Source: Panacagrimonas sp046594215 (lineage in GTDB: Bacteria > Pseudomonadota > Gammaproteobacteria > Nevskiales > Nevskiaceae). Taken from it: a DNA stretch of 64,000 nt. The DNA is taken from assembly GCA_046594215.1 (NCBI GenBank), contig JBKJPX010000035.1, positions 6,377-70,376 of the forward strand, given 5' to 3'. The position numbers were made by a program, and so were the translations under genes. Positions 33,705-42,014 of this stretch are shown here, piece after piece (the stretch's first letter is position 1; each line of letters begins with the position of its first letter). The notes beneath the pieces are model-generated. The model was not told where the DNA came from and ran no database searches. It saw only the letters and a program-made list of their open reading frames with translations.

Positions 33705-34001
33705 ATGCTCTACGTGATCTTCGGACTCGACGCTCCCGATTCCCTCCCCAAGCGCGCCGCCAATCGCCCGGCGCACCTCGAACGCGTCAAGGCGCTGCAC
33801 GACCAAGGCCGCATGGCGATCGTCGGCCCCTTCCCCAGGATCGACGCACCCTCGATGGAGGCCGGCGCCTGCGGCAGCCTCATCGTCGCGGAGTTCGAGA
33901 GCCTGGAAGCGGCGCGCGCCTGGATCGACGCCGATCCCTTCAGCAAGGCCGGCGTCTACGCGACCGTCGAAGTGCACCCCTTCATCAAGCTGAGCCTGTG
34001 A
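33705..34001 (+). CDS. YciI-like protein
   Basis: 98 residues, a single ferredoxin-like YciI domain with the conserved His (about His24 in Pro-Ala-His-Leu) and Gly-Arg-Met-Ala-Ile-Val-Gly-Pro. The active-site His-Asp arrangement of the family is compatible; function is poorly known. Starts 9 bases after yciB and its stop overlaps the GTG of bolA. Confidence 0.88.
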   Translation: MLYVIFGLDAPDSLPKRAANRPAHLERVKALHDQGRMAIVGPFPRIDAPSMEAGACGSLIVAEFESLEAARAWIDADPFSKAGVYATVEVHPFIKLSL

Positions 34002-34255
34002 CGCGCGAAGCGCGCATCCGCGAGGCTCTGCTGCGCGGCTTTCCCGACGCGCAACTCCGGCTGGAAAACGAATCCCACCTGCATGCGGGTCACGCCGGCG
34101 CCCTCAGCGGTCGGGGCCATTTCCGCCTGCACATCGTGTCCGCCGCGTTCAAGGACCTCACGCCCATCGCGCGCCACCGCGCCGTGTATGCGGCGCTCGG
34201 CGAATTGATGCAGACCGACATCCACGCGATGTCGATCGACGCCCGCGACGCCTGA
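33998..34255 (+). CDS. bolA: BolA family protein
   Basis: 85 residues from the GTG that overlaps the YciI stop (GTGA). BolA fold with Val-Ser-Ala-Ala-Phe, Arg-His-Arg-Ala-Val-Tyr and Ile-His-Ala-Met-Ser-Ile-Asp-Ala. BolA proteins pair with monothiol glutaredoxins in Fe-S handling and influence cell shape and stress responses. The yciB-yciI-bolA order is common in Pseudomonas and Xanthomonas relatives. Confidence 0.92.
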   Translation: MTREARIREALLRGFPDAQLRLENESHLHAGHAGALSGRGHFRLHIVSAAFKDLTPIARHRAVYAALGELMQTDIHAMSIDARDA

Positions 34256-34332
34256 TTTTTGCTGCGGCTCGCGCGGTATCCCGCACCACATCGATCCGCT
34301 AGCATCCCGCGCTTCGAAATCCGGAGCCGCAC

Positions 34333-35103
34333 ATGCGTCGTGTCGTGTTCAACCAGAAGGGTGGTGTGGGCAAGACCACCATCGTGTGCAACCTCGCCGC
34401 CATCGCCGCGAGCCGCGGGCTGCGCACGCTGGTCGTCGATCTCGACACCCAGGGCAACGCGTCGCAGTACCTGCTCGGCGCCGGGGTGCGCTCGGCGGAT
34501 CGGAGCATGGCGGACTTCTTCGAATCCACCCTGTCTTTCAGCCTGCAGGCGCCGCCGTTCGCGTCGTACGCAACGCGCACGGGCTTCGAGAACCTCGACG
34601 TCGTGGTGTCCAGCCCGAAGCTGGAGGAGCTGATCGTAAAGCTCGAGGCCAAGCAGAAGATCTACAAACTGCGCGACGCGCTCAAGAAGCTCAAGGGCTA
34701 CGACGCCGTGTTCATCGACACGCCGCCGGCGATGAATTTCTACTCGCGGTCCGCGCTGATTGCCGCGGAGCGCGTGCTGATCCCGTTCGACTGCGACGAG
34801 TTCGCCCGCCAGGCGCTCTACACCCTGCTGGAGAACCTGCAGGAACTGCGCGCCGACCACAACGAAGACCTCGAGGTCGAGGGCATCGTCGTCAACCAGT
34901 TCCAGCCGCGTGCCAAGCTCCCCGCGCGGATGCTCGAGGAGCTGCGTGCGGAAAAGCTGCCGGTCCTGCCGAACACGCTGTCGAGCTCGGTACGCGTGCG
35001 CGAGTCGCACGAGCAGCACCGGCCGCTGATCCACCTGGATGCGAGCCATCGCGTCACCCTGGAGTACGTGGCGCTGTACGACGGCATTTCGAAGGCGGCT
35101 TAG
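34333..35103 (+). CDS. ParA/MinD-like ATPase, orphan
   Basis: 256 residues, preceded by GGAG at a good distance. Deviant Walker A Lys-Gly-Gly-Val-Gly-Lys-Thr-Thr (about 9-16), Walker A' Val-Val-Asp-Leu-Asp-Thr-Gln-Gly-Asn (about 34-42) and Walker B Phe-Ile-Asp-Thr-Pro-Pro. There is no partner parB beside it and no N-terminal HTH, so it is not the chromosomal parA. It lies convergent to the end of the flagellar operon; a role in positioning a polar or flagellar structure is possible but unproven. Confidence 0.85.
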   Translation: MRRVVFNQKGGVGKTTIVCNLAAIAASRGLRTLVVDLDTQGNASQYLLGAGVRSADRSMADFFESTLSFSLQAPPFASYATRTGFENLDVVVSSPKLEELIVKLEAKQKIYKLRDALKKLKGYDAVFIDTPPAMNFYSRSALIAAERVLIPFDCDEFARQALYTLLENLQELRADHNEDLEVEGIVVNQFQPRAKLPARMLEELRAEKLPVLPNTLSSSVRVRESHEQHRPLIHLDASHRVTLEYVALYDGISKAA

Positions 35104-35126
35104 GCCGGGCAGAGACGCGCGGGTTT

Positions 35127-36227
35127 CTAGGCGTAATCGTCGAGCAGGCCGCGGCGCACGAAGACCCGGGCAGCCGGAGTCGCAGAGATGTCGCCCGCCG
35201 CGTCCCCGCCCGCCGCGTGGTGCTGGAACGAGGACGCCGTCTGCGCCTGCTGCGGATTCGCATGCCCGCGGTTCTGCGAGAACACCTGCGCCTGGTCGAG
35301 CTGCAGGCCACGCGCGGACAGCAAGGAGGCCAAGGTCGGCAGCGAGGTCTGGACCACGTCGCGCACGCTCGAATCGGCCATGTCGAAGCGCACGCTGACC
35401 CTGTCGCCGTCGATCTTGAGCTGTACGTCGAGCGGTCCGAGGTCCTCGGGATTGAGCTGGATCCGGACTTCGGAGACACCCTTGCCCACATGCCAGGCCA
35501 CGGCTTCCGCGACCTGCTGCGGCGCCTGGGGTTGCTGGATGTCGACCAGGCTGTGCGACATCGGGACGGGACCCGCCGGGCGTATCGGCGCCGACGCAGG
35601 TGCGAACGCAGCGGCGAGCGCGCCCAGGTCCGGTGTGGATGTAGCGTCGCCCGATGACGCGGGTTTTGCCGACGCTCCATCGGCGACGATTACGGTCGCG
35701 TCGGGAAGCACAGCACCGGCGGTTACCGGCACGTCGTTGAACGCCGCGTCGGGCATCACCGCGAGCGTTCCCGGCGTGGCTGCGGAGGTCGTCGTCGCGG
35801 CAGTGTTCGTCGCCGCTGCCGCGTTCGCGGCAATGCCGCCGGAGCCGGAGGACGCCGCATCCGCTGCGCCGGCCGCCGGGGATGGCACGACCGGCGCGGG
35901 GGGCTGCATCGCGAGGCCCAGCTCGGCCCACAGCGAGGACACCACGTCGCCCGACACGGTGGTGGACGACGCGTCCGCGGTCGTGTCCTTGTCCGCGCGC
36001 GGCGACCGTTGACCGTCCCCGGGAACCTCGTCAACGACCCGCGAGAGCAGCGACATCAGGTGGGCCAGATCCGACGCGAATTCCGATGGCTTCGCCGGGC
36101 TGGGGGTCGACGGTGCGTTCCCCGCAGGCGCAGGCGCCGACGCAGGAGCGCTTGGATGCACGGTCGCGCCCGACGCCGACGGCAGGGTAGCAACGCAGGC
36201 AGGGACGCTCGCCACGGCGCCGGACAC
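35127..36227 (-). CDS. fliK: Flagellar hook-length control protein FliK
   Basis: 366 residues. The first 235 residues are low-complexity Ala/Pro/Ser/Thr-rich, as in FliK molecular rulers. The conserved C-terminal Flg_hook domain (about 240-340) contains Val-Arg-Ile-Gln-Leu-Asn-Pro-Glu-Asp-Leu-Gly-Pro-Leu-Asp-Val, which interacts with FlhB to switch export from hook to filament. Last gene of the visible fli operon, 2 bases after fliJ. Confidence 0.9.
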   Translation of the reverse strand: MSGAVASVPACVATLPSASGATVHPSAPASAPAPAGNAPSTPSPAKPSEFASDLAHLMSLLSRVVDEVPGDGQRSPRADKDTTADASSTTVSGDVVSSLWAELGLAMQPPAPVVPSPAAGAADAASSGSGGIAANAAAATNTAATTTSAATPGTLAVMPDAAFNDVPVTAGAVLPDATVIVADGASAKPASSGDATSTPDLGALAAAFAPASAPIRPAGPVPMSHSLVDIQQPQAPQQVAEAVAWHVGKGVSEVRIQLNPEDLGPLDVQLKIDGDRVSVRFDMADSSVRDVVQTSLPTLASLLSARGLQLDQAQVFSQNRGHANPQQAQTASSFQHHAAGGDAAGDISATPAARVFVRRGLLDDYA

Positions 36228-36229
36228 TT

Positions 36230-36673
36230 TCAGTCGGCCTGCAGGTACGGCACGCGGCCGAACGCAAGGGTGCCGAATTCGTCGAGCTGCTTCTGCGAAC
36301 GCTGCTCGGCCACACGCGCGTCGCGATCCGCCGCGGCGTCGTACAGCGCGTCGTACTTCCGCTGCCCGGCGCGTCGCTCGAGCCAGAACTTGGTGGACTC
36401 GCGAAGCGCCTGCGCGGCGGCTTCCACGGTCCGGCTCTGCTGGCGCTCGGCCTCGTCGAGGCGGGCCAGGAACATCTCGCGATTGGCAATCAGGCCGGGC
36501 TTCAGCGGCAGGGGCCGCGCGCGGTATTCCTCGACGTAGCGGCGCAGTTCGACCAGACGCGTCTGCTGCTCGTTGAGGCCGCTGCGGCTGCGCGAAACGT
36601 CCTCCGCGGCCTGGCCGGTCTGGGACTCGGCGAGGCGCGTCAGGACGTCGAGGCGCTGCGTGCTCATCGTCAT
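36230..36673 (-). CDS. fliJ: Flagellar export chaperone FliJ
   Basis: 147 residues, almost entirely charged alpha-helix expected to form an antiparallel coiled coil. Gln-rich (Glu-Gln-Gln-Thr-Arg-Leu) and Arg-Arg-Tyr-Val-Glu-Glu-Tyr segments match FliJ. It contacts FlhA and the FliI hexamer as the stalk of the export ATPase. Lies 30 bases after fliI. Confidence 0.87.
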   Translation of the reverse strand: MTMSTQRLDVLTRLAESQTGQAAEDVSRSRSGLNEQQTRLVELRRYVEEYRARPLPLKPGLIANREMFLARLDEAERQQSRTVEAAAQALRESTKFWLERRAGQRKYDALYDAAADRDARVAEQRSQKQLDEFGTLAFGRVPYLQAD

Positions 36674-36703
36674 GTGGAAGCCGTCCTGTGCTCTTTTGGT
36701 CGG

Positions 36704-38080
36704 TTATCGGTTGCCCGGCGTCGCGGGCGCGGCGGGCCCGAACAGCGTCGCCAGACGGGCATGACTTTCAGCCGTTCCGGAGCCCTCTTCCGCGTTCTGC
36801 TGAAGAAAGGCTTCCATGGCCGGCCAGGCGGCGATGGCCTGGTCCACGCGGGGGTCGGAGCCCTTCTGGTACGCGCCGATCGAGATCAGGTCGCGGTTCT
36901 GCCGATACGCCGCGTAGAGCTGGCGGAAGCGCCGCGCCGAGGCCTGCACGGCCGCCGACGTGACGTCGCCGGCCACGCGCGAGACCGAGGCCTCGACGTC
37001 GATGGCCGGGTAGAGGCCGGCGTCCGCCACGGCGCGCGAAAGCACGATGTGGCCGTCCAGGATGCCGCGCGCGGTGTCGGCGATGGGATCGTTCGGATCG
37101 TCGCCCTCCGTCAGCACCGTGTAGACCGCCGTGATCGAACCGCCGCCGGGCATGCCGTTGCCGGCGCGCTCGACCAGCGCGGGCAGGCGCGCGAACACCG
37201 ACGGCGGGTAGCCGCGCGTCGTCGGCGGCTCGCCGACGGCCAGGCCGATCTCGCGCGCCGCCTGCGCGAATCGAGACAGCGAGTCCATGAGCAGCAGCAC
37301 GTGGCGACCTTCGTCACGGAAGGCCTCCGCGATCGAGGTGGCCAGCCAGGCGCCGCGCATGCGCTGCAGCGGCGGGCGGTCGGCGGGCGTCGCCACGATC
37401 ACCGCGCGCTTGAGCCCTTCGGCGCCCAGATTCTTGTCGATGAAATCCCGCACTTCACGGCCGCGCTCGCCGACCAGTCCGACCACGACGACATCGGCCT
37501 GCGTGAAGCGGGTCATCATGCCGAGCAGGGTCGACTTGCCCACGCCGGTGCCGGCGAACAGGCCCAGGCGCTGGCCGCGGCCGACGGTGAGCAGTGCATT
37601 GAGTGCGCGCACGCCGACGTCTAGCGGCTCACGGATCGGCTCGCGCATCAGCGGGTTGATGCTGGTGGCGCGCAGCGACCGGCGCGTGATGTTCTGAAGC
37701 CGGCCCAGGCCGTCGAGCGGCAGGCCTTCGGAATCGAGCACGCGCCCGAGCAGGCCATCGCCCACGGGGAACTCGGCGCGCCGGGTCAGCGGAACCACGC
37801 GTGCGTTCGGCAGCAGGCCGTGCATGTCGCCGGCCGGCATCAGGAATGTGCGGTCGCCCGAAAAGCCGACGACCTCGGCCTCGATGCTGGAGTGATCGGC
37901 CGCGTCGATGCGGCAGCGCCCGCCGATCTGCATGTTGAGGCCGGAGGCCTCGAGCGTGAGACCCACGACGCGCTTGAGCGTGCCCTCGACGACGACGGTG
38001 TCGTGCTCGCGCGCGCGGCGCGTGCGGTCTTCGAGCGTGCGCAGCAGGCGCGCGTTGCGGATGGAGGCGAACGTGTTCAT
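36704..38080 (-). CDS. fliI: Flagellum-specific ATP synthase FliI
   Basis: 458 residues from the ATG at 38080; the longer open frame upstream overlaps fliH. F1-beta-like ATPase with Walker A Ala-Gly-Thr-Gly-Val-Gly-Lys-Ser-Thr, Walker B Leu-Leu-Leu-Met-Asp-Ser, and the type III export signature Gly-Tyr-Pro-Pro-Ser-Val-Phe. Energises unfolding and entry of flagellar export substrates with FliH and FliJ. Starts 7 bases after fliH. Confidence 0.95.
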   Translation of the reverse strand: MNTFASIRNARLLRTLEDRTRRAREHDTVVVEGTLKRVVGLTLEASGLNMQIGGRCRIDAADHSSIEAEVVGFSGDRTFLMPAGDMHGLLPNARVVPLTRRAEFPVGDGLLGRVLDSEGLPLDGLGRLQNITRRSLRATSINPLMREPIREPLDVGVRALNALLTVGRGQRLGLFAGTGVGKSTLLGMMTRFTQADVVVVGLVGERGREVRDFIDKNLGAEGLKRAVIVATPADRPPLQRMRGAWLATSIAEAFRDEGRHVLLLMDSLSRFAQAAREIGLAVGEPPTTRGYPPSVFARLPALVERAGNGMPGGGSITAVYTVLTEGDDPNDPIADTARGILDGHIVLSRAVADAGLYPAIDVEASVSRVAGDVTSAAVQASARRFRQLYAAYRQNRDLISIGAYQKGSDPRVDQAIAAWPAMEAFLQQNAEEGSGTAESHARLATLFGPAAPATPGNR

Positions 38081-38087
38081 GCGCGGC

Positions 38088-38741
38088 TCACGCCGAATCC
38101 CCCAGCAGCCGCTGCGCGAGCTGGGCCTGCCGCGTATCCAGCCGCGCATCCACGCGCGAGGTGTCCGACTCCACAACGCAGTCACCCGGCATCATTTTTC
38201 GATCGGCGACGAGGGTCCAGGTCTCGGCGCCCTCTTCCCCCTTGAGCTGCTCGGCGACCACGCGCGCGTCGTCCGGGTGCAGGCGCACGCGCAGGCCGCG
38301 CACGGGCTGCGCGAGGTGACCCACGGCGTCGCGCACGATGCCGATCATCTTCGCCGGATCGGCCGTGAGTTCGTGCTGCACGAGCCGCCGCGCCAGCTCG
38401 AGCATGAGCGCGACCAGCGCCTGCTCGGTCCTGGCATCGACTTCGGCCACGGGCGCCGCGAGATGCGCCAGCAACTCGCGCAGCCGCTGTGCCTCGGCGG
38501 CGGTTGCAGCAGCACCCGCGGCATAGCCCTGCGCATGGCCTTCGGCGTACCCGCGCGCCTGGCCTTCACGCGCCGCTTCCGCCTCGAGCTCTTCGAGATG
38601 AAGCGCCGATGGCGGCGGCCTGTTGCGGCGGCGCAAGCCCTCGTCGAAATTCGGCAGGGTCCAGGCGGCGGCCTGGGCCGCGTAGGCTTCGGCCGACAGG
38701 ATCGAGGCGAAACCGGTGTTTTTCTCCGGCGTGGCGCTCAC
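38088..38741 (-). CDS. fliH: Flagellar assembly protein FliH
   Basis: 217 residues; start overlaps the fliG stop (ATGA). Glu/Ala-rich N-terminal half with Gly-x-x-x-Gly-type repeats (Gly-Tyr-Ala-Glu-Gly-His-Ala-Gln-Gly-Tyr-Ala-Ala-Gly, about 64-76), the FliH hallmark, then a C-terminal domain resembling the F1 delta subunit. It regulates FliI and links it to FliN at the C-ring. Confidence 0.92.
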   Translation of the reverse strand: MSATPEKNTGFASILSAEAYAAQAAAWTLPNFDEGLRRRNRPPPSALHLEELEAEAAREGQARGYAEGHAQGYAAGAAATAAEAQRLRELLAHLAAPVAEVDARTEQALVALMLELARRLVQHELTADPAKMIGIVRDAVGHLAQPVRGLRVRLHPDDARVVAEQLKGEEGAETWTLVADRKMMPGDCVVESDTSRVDARLDTRQAQLAQRLLGDSA

Positions 38742-39763
38742 ATCATCTCCTCACCCTTGCCGGCGCCGAGCACGATGGTGCCGGCCTCGGCCAGGCGACG
38801 CGCTGCTGCGAGGATTTCCTTCTGCGCGGCCTCGACATCGGACACGCGCGCGGGACCCTTGGCTTCCATGTCCTCGAGCAGCATTTCTGCTGCGCGCTGC
38901 GACATGTTCTTCGTGATCTTTTCCTTGACCTTGGCGTCGGCGCCCTTGAGCGCCATGCCCAGGGTCTCGGTGCCGATCTCGCGCAGCAGCGTCTGGATGC
39001 CGCGATCGTCGACGGCGCCCAGGTCGTCGAACACGAACATCAGTTCCTGTATGCGATTGCCCAGCTCCGAATCGGCCTCGGTGATACGCCCGCTGATCGC
39101 CTGCTCGGACGTGGAATCCATGAGGTTGAGGATGTTCGCGGCCTTCTTGACGCCGCCGACGCTGGAGGACCGCGCGTTGTTTCCGCCCGCGAACTGCTTC
39201 TCCATGATCTCGTCGAGCTCCTTGAGCGCCGCGGGCTGGATGCCGTCGAGCCGCGCGATGCGCATCAGCACGTCGGCACGCATGCGTTCGGGCAGCAGCA
39301 GGAGCACCTCGGCGCCCTGGTCGGAATCCAGGTAAGCGAGCACGATCGCGACGATCTGCGGATGCTCGTTGCGCACGAGGTCCGCAACCGCGCGCGTCTC
39401 CATCCACTTCAGCGCTTCGAGGCCCTTGCTGTTGCGCCCCAGCAGGATGCGATCGATGAGGCCCGCGGCCTTGTCCTCGCCCAGCGCGCCCACCATCACG
39501 CGGCGCACGTAATCGTCGGCGCCCACGCCCAGCGAGGTCTGGCTGTTGAGCGTGTGCACGAAACCTTCCATGACCACGGTCGCGCGATCGCGTGAGACGT
39601 TGCTCAGCGCCGCCATTGCCTGCCCGACCTTCTGCACATCCTTGGGCGCCATGTGCTTGAGCACCTCGGCGGCCTCGGTCTCGCCCAGCGACATCAGCAG
39701 GATCGCTGCGCGCTCGGGACCAGGAATAACCTCTTGCTGCTGCCCGGGAGTTCCATCGGCCAT
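38738..39763 (-). CDS. fliG: Flagellar motor switch protein FliG
   Basis: 341 residues from the ATG at 39763, one base before the fliF stop; the extended frame is a shadow inside fliF. All three ARM-like domains are present, with Glu-His-Pro-Gln-Ile-Val-Ala-Ile-Val-Leu and the C-terminal torque helix charged residues (Asp-Asp-Arg-Gly-Ile-Gln-Thr-Leu-Leu-Arg). Binds FliF and transmits stator torque. An AAGGAG-like site precedes it. Confidence 0.95.
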   Translation of the reverse strand: MADGTPGQQQEVIPGPERAAILLMSLGETEAAEVLKHMAPKDVQKVGQAMAALSNVSRDRATVVMEGFVHTLNSQTSLGVGADDYVRRVMVGALGEDKAAGLIDRILLGRNSKGLEALKWMETRAVADLVRNEHPQIVAIVLAYLDSDQGAEVLLLLPERMRADVLMRIARLDGIQPAALKELDEIMEKQFAGGNNARSSSVGGVKKAANILNLMDSTSEQAISGRITEADSELGNRIQELMFVFDDLGAVDDRGIQTLLREIGTETLGMALKGADAKVKEKITKNMSQRAAEMLLEDMEAKGPARVSDVEAAQKEILAAARRLAEAGTIVLGAGKGEEMM

Positions 39764-39764
39764 T

Positions 39765-41474
39765 TCAGCTCGCTCCTTCTTCCGCCAGCCAGGATTTGAC
39801 GACCTGAGCGACGCGCTTGGGGTCCTGGCCGACCGCGTTGCGCGCTGCCGCAAGTTTCTTTTCGTACGGGCCGGCGGTGTCGATCACCTCGCCCTCGTCT
39901 TCATCCACGGCTGCATTTCCCGCGCCCCTGCGCGAGCCCGCACGACCCGGCGTCCCGTCGCCGTCCTCGTCGCGCACGAGCACACCGCCGATCACCGGCC
40001 TGGGCGTCACCGGCGGCGGCGCGAGGAGGACCTTGAGCGCCGGCCGCAGCGCGGCGAAGATCAGCACGAGAATGGCGAGCAGTCCGAAGCCATGGCGGAT
40101 CAGCGTCTGCACCTGCGGCTGCTGCCAGATCGGCGTCGCGGCCTCGGTCTCCATCGCGGCCGCGGCAAGGAAGCCCACGTTCTGCACGGTGACGCGATCG
40201 CCGCGCGTCTCGTCGAAGCCCACCGCGTCCCTCACCAGCGTCTCGATCTTCTTCAGGTCTTCGGCCGCCAGCGGCTGCATCACGGTGCCGCCCTTGCCGT
40301 CCGGTCGCGGCAGGTTGTCCACCAGCACCGCGATCGACAGCTTCCTGAGCCGACCCACCGCCTGGCGCGTGTGCGACAGCGTGCGGTCGACTTCATAGTT
40401 GCGCGTGGCGTTGCGGCTCTGGTTCACCGGCGTCTCGGCGGCCGGCGCCGCGCCCGGCGCCGCCGGCTGGCCGAGCAGTTGGTTGACCAGAAGCTGCGGC
40501 TGCAGTTGCGGCGGCTGGTTGGACGTGGCGCCCGGCACGCCCTGGGCGGCGCCGCCGGGCCCGCTGGTGCTCTGCTCGCTGGTCTGCTCGCTGCGCACGA
40601 CGGTCTTGTCCGGCGCGTAGGTCTCCTTGGCTTCCTCGGTCACCGAGAAGTCGAGGTCGGCCGACACCTGCGTGCTGATCTTGCCCGGGCCCGTGATGGG
40701 CAGCAGCAGCGCCTCGACGCGGCGCACGTAGTCGGCCTCGACACGCCGCGCATGCTCGAACTGCTCGGCGGAGGCCGCGAGCTCGTCGTTGTCCTTGCCG
40801 CTGAGCAGTCGCCCGTACTGGTCGATCACCGTGACCTTGGGCGCGGCGAGGTTCGGCACGCTCGAGGCCACCATGTGCACGATCGCCTCGACCTGGTTGG
40901 CCTCGAGGCTGCGGCCGGGTTGTAGTTCCACGAGTACCGACGCGCTCGCACCGTCGCCGGGGCGCATGAAGGCCGAAGCCTTGGGTATGGCGAGGTGTAC
41001 GCGCGCCGCCTTCACCGGCGACAGCCGGCCGACGCTGCGGGCCAGCTCGGTCTCCAGCGCGTGGTTGTAACGCGCGCCTTCGAGAAAACTGCTGACGCCC
41101 ATGCCCGGATCCTGCGCCATCGTCTCGAAGCCGGTGTCGCCGCTCTTGGGCAGGCCCTGCGAGGCGAGCAGCAGGCGCGCCTCGTGCACCTGTCCGCCGG
41201 CGACCATGAGGCGGCCGGTGAGCGGGTCGAGGTCGTAGTCGATGTTGGCCGCGCGCAGCGCCTCGGCGGCGGCAGATGCGTCCTGGCCGACGAGTTCCGG
41301 AAACAGCTCGATCCGTCCCGGCTGCTGCGACCACTTGAAGATCGCGATGCCGCCGGCGATCGCCGCGGCGATCCCGACCAGCAGCAGCACCTGCCGCACG
41401 ATCGGGAGATCCTTCAGGCCGCGAAGATGGAGCGCGGGACCGGGCAAGGGCTGGGGAACGTCGGTGGCGGCCAC
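39765..41474 (-). CDS. fliF: Flagellar M-ring protein FliF
   Basis: 569 residues. Two membrane segments (about 24-45 and 445-465) bracket a large periplasmic part with RBM domains. Thr-Thr-Arg... and Lys-Ala-Ser-Ala-Phe-type YscJ/FliF motifs are seen; the cytoplasmic C-terminal tail ends with a FliG-binding helix (Gln-Val-Val-Lys-Ser-Trp-Leu-Ala-Glu-Glu). Forms the MS ring, the base of the flagellum. Follows fliE by 11 bases. Confidence 0.95.
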   Translation of the reverse strand: MAATDVPQPLPGPALHLRGLKDLPIVRQVLLLVGIAAAIAGGIAIFKWSQQPGRIELFPELVGQDASAAAEALRAANIDYDLDPLTGRLMVAGGQVHEARLLLASQGLPKSGDTGFETMAQDPGMGVSSFLEGARYNHALETELARSVGRLSPVKAARVHLAIPKASAFMRPGDGASASVLVELQPGRSLEANQVEAIVHMVASSVPNLAAPKVTVIDQYGRLLSGKDNDELAASAEQFEHARRVEADYVRRVEALLLPITGPGKISTQVSADLDFSVTEEAKETYAPDKTVVRSEQTSEQSTSGPGGAAQGVPGATSNQPPQLQPQLLVNQLLGQPAAPGAAPAAETPVNQSRNATRNYEVDRTLSHTRQAVGRLRKLSIAVLVDNLPRPDGKGGTVMQPLAAEDLKKIETLVRDAVGFDETRGDRVTVQNVGFLAAAAMETEAATPIWQQPQVQTLIRHGFGLLAILVLIFAALRPALKVLLAPPPVTPRPVIGGVLVRDEDGDGTPGRAGSRRGAGNAAVDEDEGEVIDTAGPYEKKLAAARNAVGQDPKRVAQVVKSWLAEEGAS

Positions 41475-41485
41475 GGGTCAGCGCC

Positions 41486-41809
41486 TCACAGGGGCATGTT
41501 CATGATGTCCTGGTAGGCGCGCACCATGCGGTTGCGCGTCTCCACCAGGCCCTTGAATTCCACCTGCGCACGGCTCGACGCGAGCATCACCGACGCAAGG
41601 TCTGTGTTGGCGTCGCCGAGCTGGAACTTGTTCTGCAGGTCGCCGGCCTGAGCCTGCGTCAGGCTCACCTTGTCCAGCGCGGCTTCCATCACACGGCCAA
41701 AGGCCGGCATGACTTCGGTGCTCTGGGAGATCGGTCGCGACGGCGCGTTGGCCTGCGATTGCAGGGCGCGAATCTGTGACAGAACGCTACGGACGTCGAT
41801 GTCGGACAT
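41486..41809 (-). CDS. fliE: Flagellar hook-basal body protein FliE
   Basis: 107 residues, the usual size. C-terminal Val-Gln-Phe-Lys-Gly-Leu-Val-Glu-Thr-Arg-Asn-Arg-Met-Val-Arg-Ala-Tyr-Gln-Asp-Ile is the FliE signature. Joins the MS ring to the rod. First gene of the operon, with a sigma-28-type promoter about 90 bases upstream. Confidence 0.94.
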   Translation of the reverse strand: MSDIDVRSVLSQIRALQSQANAPSRPISQSTEVMPAFGRVMEAALDKVSLTQAQAGDLQNKFQLGDANTDLASVMLASSRAQVEFKGLVETRNRMVRAYQDIMNMPL

Positions 41810-41897
41810 GCGCGGGGGCGGGCTCGGTTCCCCCGGAGTCGAGCAACTCCTGTTCCAGCGGATGGGCGCCGGATTCCCGGCGTCGCGCTCGAAGAGC

Positions 41898-41924
41898 TTA
41901 TCGGCGCCGGTTCGCAGAACTTGA
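41898..41924 (-). promoter_or_regulatory. FliA (sigma-28) promoter of the fliE operon
   Basis: On the minus strand TCAAGTTC (41917-41924) is followed, after exactly 11 bases, by GCCGATAA (41898-41905). The flagellar sigma-28 consensus is TAAAGTTT, 11 bases, GCCGATAA: the -10 matches 8 of 8 and the -35 6 of 8. Transcription would begin near 41890, about 80 bases before the fliE ATG. No sigma-54 site was seen in the same region. Confidence 0.75.
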
Positions 41925-41948
41925 GGCGATACCGAAGCCTGTGTCGCT

Positions 41949-42004
41949 CGGACGAAGTCCGCGGCCTTTGCTCAAGCAGCGAGGAACGCCCCGGCCTTCG
42001 TCCG
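41949..42004. repeat. CGGACGAAGTCCG-type palindrome, copy 3
   Basis: Arms CGGACGAAGTCCG (41949-41961) and CGGCCTTCGTCCG (41992-42004) pair at 12 of 13 positions; the interior carries GAGGAACGC. It lies downstream of the SDR gene at 42015 and just upstream of the fliE promoter, so it may end transcription from the SDR and insulate the flagellar operon. Confidence 0.6.
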
Positions 42005-42014
42005 CGCTACGCGG

